From Leptospira ognonensis (GTDB lineage Bacteria > Spirochaetota > Leptospiria > Leptospirales > Leptospiraceae), in assembly GCF_004770745.1 (NCBI RefSeq), contig NZ_RQGD01000034.1, positions 248,001 to 312,000 on the forward strand: a DNA stretch of 64,000 nt, written 5' to 3'. Numbering within the stretch: position 1 is the stretch's first letter; the number at the start of each line of letters is the position of its first letter. The translations under genes and the position numbers were made by a program. Below the pieces are notes generated by a model. That model worked only from the letters and a program-made list of their open reading frames with translations, was not told the DNA's origin and made no database searches. This document shows, one piece after another, positions 57,877-64,000 of this stretch.

Positions 57877-58974
57877 ATGCCTGAAGGGGAAAAACCTTCT
57901 CGATTTAAGGCCATTCGGGAGAGAGTATTCTCGCTCATTGGAACCAATCAAACTTGGAATAAAATTCCACAGTTTCTAGAGTTATTAGAGAAAGGACTTG
58001 ATAAGGAGCTCTTCCACGATCCCGAGAAGGATGAGTTAGAAGAGCCAATCCCACTCGAGGATTTACCTGTTGATGAGGTCTTGCGTCAATCCGGCCCATT
58101 TCGTAAATTTTACGAATGGGCTTTTCCTGTATCCCACGTGTTTCGCATCACGCACAGATACGGAAGGGAATTTTTAGATAATTTTTTACCTCTTGATAAT
58201 GCTAATTATATAGGCAGAGGTTCCTATAAATTTGTTTACAAGTTGCCTTGGAACCAAGTTGTAAAGACAGGGAAATCAAAACTTCCATCTGATTCCATCT
58301 TTGGAAGTCTATATAAGGAAGTGGGAAAGGATCTTGAGAAGTATTTGAAGAAGGAAGAAATCGCTTTAAAAAACTACTTACAGGCAAAAACAAGACTAGA
58401 ATCCAATCAAGATGAAATTGAATTTAAATTTAGAAGGCTGGGTCTGGAAAGATTGCACTATTGGAAATTAAAATCTCTGATTCCTGATCTTGTCATTCCT
58501 ACTCGATTTTTTATGGGTTTACGTGTTCGTAACACACCTTGGCGCATCCCCACCATTTCTTTGACTCCGTGTGACCAGCAACCTCTGTTAGCAGGAAAGC
58601 ATTTAAAAGAATTTACAATTAAAAATGAGAAGTTGGAACAAAATCCGATTTTGAACAAATTATTCCCGAAGTGGAAACTGAATTTTGATTCTCACCGATT
58701 TGGAGTCGTGTCAAAATCAAAACTGAAAAAGATCGCCGTGGATTTCAATCGTGTGATACAAGTAACTAAGTATTTGGCAGAGGAAGAGAAATTGATTTTT
58801 GATGTTCATTCGGAAAATATAATCATCACACTTCCCGATTTTGATTTAAAGATTTTCGACTTTCATCTATTCGATGATTATCTATATGAACCATCCGAAG
58901 AAAATCCAACTCCAGAAATGGATCATATTATTCTTATCGAAGAATTTATTCGATCCTTTGAACTAGATAAATGA
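57877..58974 (+). CDS. Kinase-fold-like protein, atypical
   Basis: 365-residue protein that I do not recognise as a named family but that shows kinase-like landmarks: a Gly-rich loop IGRGSYKFVYKL (112-123), Lys130 in VVK, a catalytic-loop look-alike DVHSEN (309-314) with the same Asn spacing as HRDxxxxN, and DFH (328-330) in place of DFG. It follows the binding-protein gene with no gap (TAA then ATG) and overlaps the GT-C gene by 4 bases. Possible small-molecule or sugar kinase; also compatible with a pseudokinase. Confidence 0.5.
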   Translation: MPEGEKPSRFKAIRERVFSLIGTNQTWNKIPQFLELLEKGLDKELFHDPEKDELEEPIPLEDLPVDEVLRQSGPFRKFYEWAFPVSHVFRITHRYGREFLDNFLPLDNANYIGRGSYKFVYKLPWNQVVKTGKSKLPSDSIFGSLYKEVGKDLEKYLKKEEIALKNYLQAKTRLESNQDEIEFKFRRLGLERLHYWKLKSLIPDLVIPTRFFMGLRVRNTPWRIPTISLTPCDQQPLLAGKHLKEFTIKNEKLEQNPILNKLFPKWKLNFDSHRFGVVSKSKLKKIAVDFNRVIQVTKYLAEEEKLIFDVHSENIIITLPDFDLKIFDFHLFDDYLYEPSEENPTPEMDHIILIEEFIRSFELDK

Positions 58975-60524
58975 AATTCTTATCCAAGAATATATTTCAT
59001 ATATTCGCCATCGTTTCTATATTCCTAGGTCTTAGTGAAGCATGGAAGTTGCGCTGGTTATGTGATGATGCATTTATTTCTTTCTCTTATGCGCGAAACT
59101 TATCGGAAGGATTTGGTTTGGTCTACCAAGTAGGAGAATATGTAGAAGGATATAGCAATTTTTTATGGACTTTATTGTTATCGGGTTTTTTCGTCATAGG
59201 AGTTTCGCCTTTGAAGGCATCCCTCGTCTTAGGCATCCTTTCTTATTTTTTTTTGCTTGTGTATTTGTATTTTGTTGAACGAAAAGAGAGGCCATTTTCT
59301 AATCTGCCTCTTTATTTGATCCATTTTGTTCTATTCTATCATGGATGGATTTTTGCCACTTCAGGTCTTGAAACCATGATGTTTACTTTGTTTCTGACAA
59401 TAGGTCTGATCGAGTGGCAAAAAAAAGATAATAGGGCTGGGTATTTGCTGCTTCTAGCCGCTTTGGTCCGACCAGAAGGGATGCTTTTTTTAACCTTGTA
59501 TACATTCGAGAAAGGCAGTGATACCAGAAAAATAAAATCTGCTTTCCCTTTCCTATTTTTTCTTTTTTTCATCGCTGCACGTTTTGTCTATTACGATGAT
59601 TTCTTACCAAATACATATTATGCGAAGGCAAACCGGCCAGCCTATTTTTCTCAAGGAATGATGTATCTGTTTTATTGGTTTCGAGTCTATCCCTTATATA
59701 CAATAGTGTTTTTATATTCAATTTTTTTAAATCTCGATCAGATTTATAGAAAATTTCCTGCCTTTCGATCTTTGTGCATTCTAATCTATATTTTTTATGT
59801 TTTATTTATTGGTGGAGATTTCATGGCGATGAGATTTTGGCTTCCTGTTATGCCATATTTATCTTGGATCGTTTATTTGAAGTTGGTAGAGAAAACTGAT
59901 GAGTTGCAGATTTCATCAAATTTAAAATCGAAATGGAATATTTATTTTCAGCGCAATCTCATTCTGATTCATTTATTTTTTATACTTTCCCTCGCAGTTC
60001 GATTGGATCCTTTCGTTGGTGAAAATGAGAAAGAAGCCTTTTGGAATCAGGTCGGAGAAGAAAGAAGATTCTATACAGATTCGCTAATTCAGGAAATTGG
60101 CTATGACAAAGTCGCGCTACGTGATTTTCGTGTCGCATTTTTCGGTGCTCAAGCTCATTTCATATATTTCATGAAGCCAAAATATGCTTGGGAGGCTGAA
60201 TCAGGTCTTACTGACAAAGTTTTAGCAAAACAGGAAAGTCAAAAGCCGAGAGGAAGGGTGGGGCATGAAAAATATGCTGAGCCGAGTGGCCTTCTTGCAC
60301 GAGATATAGAGCTTGTCCTCGCGGACCGGTTCCCAGAGATGAACCTTCCTTATATCACATTTCAATTTAGAAATTACACATGGAACATATTCGTGTTACA
60401 TTACCGTCCAGAAAAATTTTCAAAATTGTGTCAAAGAAGCGGATGGGATTGTTCCTTACTTTACACAGATTTGTTAAAACGTAAATTGGATCTAGAAAAG
60501 GAGCAGATTTTTTGGCATGATTGA
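58971..60524 (+). CDS. GT-C membrane glycosyltransferase
   Basis: 517-residue multi-pass membrane protein with about ten hydrophobic segments. LCDDAFISFSYARNLSEG with EYVEGYSNFLW matches the GT-C (arabinosyl/mannosyl-transferase) pattern, in which the first Asp pair (CDDAF) is catalytic. It would use a lipid-phosphate sugar donor and act on the periplasmic face. It overlaps the kinase-like gene at its start and pgeF at its end. Confidence 0.75.
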   Translation: MKFLSKNIFHIFAIVSIFLGLSEAWKLRWLCDDAFISFSYARNLSEGFGLVYQVGEYVEGYSNFLWTLLLSGFFVIGVSPLKASLVLGILSYFFLLVYLYFVERKERPFSNLPLYLIHFVLFYHGWIFATSGLETMMFTLFLTIGLIEWQKKDNRAGYLLLLAALVRPEGMLFLTLYTFEKGSDTRKIKSAFPFLFFLFFIAARFVYYDDFLPNTYYAKANRPAYFSQGMMYLFYWFRVYPLYTIVFLYSIFLNLDQIYRKFPAFRSLCILIYIFYVLFIGGDFMAMRFWLPVMPYLSWIVYLKLVEKTDELQISSNLKSKWNIYFQRNLILIHLFFILSLAVRLDPFVGENEKEAFWNQVGEERRFYTDSLIQEIGYDKVALRDFRVAFFGAQAHFIYFMKPKYAWEAESGLTDKVLAKQESQKPRGRVGHEKYAEPSGLLARDIELVLADRFPEMNLPYITFQFRNYTWNIFVLHYRPEKFSKLCQRSGWDCSLLYTDLLKRKLDLEKEQIFWHD

Positions 60525-61299
60525 AGACTCCCAAGTTATCGAAGTACCTTACGGTAGAATCCATACTATAACTCTAGGAAAGGCAGCCTGGACTGAAACT
60601 TTTCCAGGGAATTCGTTCCCGTCTGACTTTGAAAGTTGGTCGGCTGCGACGAATATCATCGTCTCGAAATATACAAAAATTGCAAGTGATCGTATTTTCT
60701 CTCTCAATCAGGTCCATAATCGTGATATTGGATTTGTAGAGAATGGAAAAATTTCGAAATGGCTTCCTGATCCCCCGTCTCTGCTCTCTAAAGAGGGAGA
60801 AGAATTGGTTCAGATTGATGGAAGCGGTGATGGGCTTATCACCTTTGAAGCAAATACGGCGCTCGTTATCCGAACTGCAGATTGTGTTCCTGTCTTTTGT
60901 TATTCCAAACAAAAGCCCATGGTAGCCTTACTCCATGCTGGTTGGCGTGGTGCGCTAAATGGCATATCGGAAAAATGCGTCCATTGGTTGCTTGGACAAG
61001 GTTTTATGGAAGAGGACTTACAAGTTTTGATTGGACCTTGCATATCAAAAAAAAACTACATGGTACAGTGGGATGTGGCTCAGCACTTTATGAGTATGCC
61101 TCCAGGTGTTGTTGTAGAAGCACCTGGTCTCGGTTATCTGCTCGGTGTGAAAGAGGCAATCCTGGTAAAGTTAAGAAAGGAATTCAATAAGCTGCCATTG
61201 AACCCGCAAAGTAATGATGTTTTTCTATCTAGTCGATATTTTAGTCACAGATCCCAAGATTTAGGTAGAAATATTAATATTATACTTTGGGAATCTTAA
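60517..61299 (+). CDS. pgeF: Peptidoglycan editing factor PgeF (YfiH)
   Basis: 260-residue YfiH/laccase-domain protein, purine nucleoside phosphorylase-like, in other bacteria linked to removing wrong amino acids from peptidoglycan. Motifs are QVHNRD, DGLITFEANTALVIRTADCVPVF, HAGWRGALNGI and IGPCI. Starts in the 3' end of the GT-C gene (8-base overlap). The end overlaps the convergent receiver gene by 20 bases. Confidence 0.85.
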   Translation: MIEDSQVIEVPYGRIHTITLGKAAWTETFPGNSFPSDFESWSAATNIIVSKYTKIASDRIFSLNQVHNRDIGFVENGKISKWLPDPPSLLSKEGEELVQIDGSGDGLITFEANTALVIRTADCVPVFCYSKQKPMVALLHAGWRGALNGISEKCVHWLLGQGFMEEDLQVLIGPCISKKNYMVQWDVAQHFMSMPPGVVVEAPGLGYLLGVKEAILVKLRKEFNKLPLNPQSNDVFLSSRYFSHRSQDLGRNINIILWES

Positions 61300-61690
61300 T
61301 TAAGACCTCTTTGATTTTCTCTAGCACTTTTTCTCGTTTGATTGGTTTGATCATGTATTCCATTGCACCATTTTCCAATAGTATTTTAATGACGCTTGGT
61401 GTGTTTTCTTCTGAAATAAACATGATACGTGGCAATACACCGGATTCTTTAATCTCCCAAAATGCAGCGTAACCATCCACCTCTGGTAAAAAAATCTCAA
61501 TCGTAATAAGATCTACTTGTTGCTTAAATTCTTTATACAACCTCATAAGCTCTTTGCCAGTTTCTGCAATTCCTAAGATTTTAAATCCTTCCGATTCCAA
61601 AATCTGTTGAAGTTGTTTTGCTTGAAATTTTGAATTTTCCGCAATGAGTATGTTATATGGGCGACCCGTAGGTGCGATTCCTGCTTGCAT
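61280..61690 (-). CDS. Receiver-domain protein lacking the phospho-acceptor Asp
   Basis: 136-residue CheY-like protein with no output domain. In place of the phospho-acceptor Asp there is Glu65 (LITIEIFLPEVDG), and the acidic pair is Glu18-Asn19 (IAENS). The conserved Lys (MIKPIK) and Ser/Thr switch (FISEEN) remain. DNA at this site reads GAG, so the change is in the sequence. It may be a pseudo-receiver or constitutively active form. Confidence 0.8.
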   Translation of the reverse strand: MQAGIAPTGRPYNILIAENSKFQAKQLQQILESEGFKILGIAETGKELMRLYKEFKQQVDLITIEIFLPEVDGYAAFWEIKESGVLPRIMFISEENTPSVIKILLENGAMEYMIKPIKREKVLEKIKEVLIKIPKV

Positions 61691-61704
61691 GTAATTTCCT
61701 TTTT

Positions 61705-63980
<2,276 letters not shown>

Positions 63981-64000
63981 TGATTTTGTTCCGTTCGTCA

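Overview
The window reads as a chromosomal stretch of a spirochaete of the family Leptospiraceae, most likely the genus Leptospira. The reasons are the paired flagellar sheath genes flaA2-flaA1, a P83/100-family antigen, the very long spirochaetal GreA fusion, two 7TM receptor-type signalling proteins, an LptE-like lipoprotein (a double-membrane cell) and a moderately low GC content (about 40 percent by eye). The species cannot be fixed from this sequence. There are no rRNA or tRNA genes, no insertion sequence, no prophage and no CRISPR array. Genes are tightly packed: most neighbours touch or overlap by 1-4 bases, several convergent pairs overlap at their 3' ends, and no gap exceeds about 250 bases.

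Layout. 1-8650: a SAM methyltransferase, a periplasmic fibronectin-like/TPR pair, a phosphatase-superfamily enzyme, a large unknown membrane protein, a TPR protein, and a small ribbon-helix-helix/PIN-like pair that looks like a decayed toxin-antitoxin module. 8600-15420: a minus-strand group (LamG-like secreted protein, rpiB, unknown secreted protein, serC), the P83/100 gene with a clear promoter and terminator, and a TPR protein. 15520-21110: ilvB-ilvN, a secreted HEATH-motif protease-like protein, trxB (with a PerR-like box) and a lipoprotein. 21220-26670: xerD, RsbW-like kinase, DUF167, hslV, hslU, then a convergent fused pabB-pabC gene whose start is unusual. 26680-32820: an ATPase-fold protein and, divergently, a lone lipoyl domain, a phosphoesterase, Mrp/ApbC, a UVR-motif protein, a small GGQ ribosome-rescue-like protein and a SpoIIE phosphatase receptor. 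32920-36690: groES-groEL under a promoter flanked by two CIRCE elements, and a HerA-like ATPase. 36840-42740: a hybrid histidine kinase, a LuxR-type regulator, a cyclic-nucleotide-binding protein, and a PUR-domain gene plus flaA2-flaA1 behind a sequence fitting the sigma-28 consensus. 42870-54640: greA fusion, M23 peptidase-like protein, lptE-like, fur, tgt, a STAS anti-anti-sigma gene, a LysM lipoprotein, nadC and rel. 54620-64000: a GH13 enzyme, an oligopeptide-type binding lipoprotein, a kinase-like protein, a GT-C membrane glycosyltransferase, pgeF, a receiver protein lacking its phospho-acceptor Asp, leuB and argD.

How it fits together. Biosynthesis of serine, branched-chain amino acids, leucine, arginine, folate (p-aminobenzoate) and NAD is represented. 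Signalling is heavy: components of a partner-switching network (two RsbW-like ATPases, a STAS protein, a SpoIIE phosphatase), a hybrid kinase facing a LuxR regulator, a cNMP sensor and the stringent-response enzyme. Regulation visible in the DNA includes two CIRCE sites, a sigma-28-like promoter, two 7-1-7 Fur/PerR-like palindromes and several strong hairpins. All functions are inferred from motifs read by eye; no database search was run.
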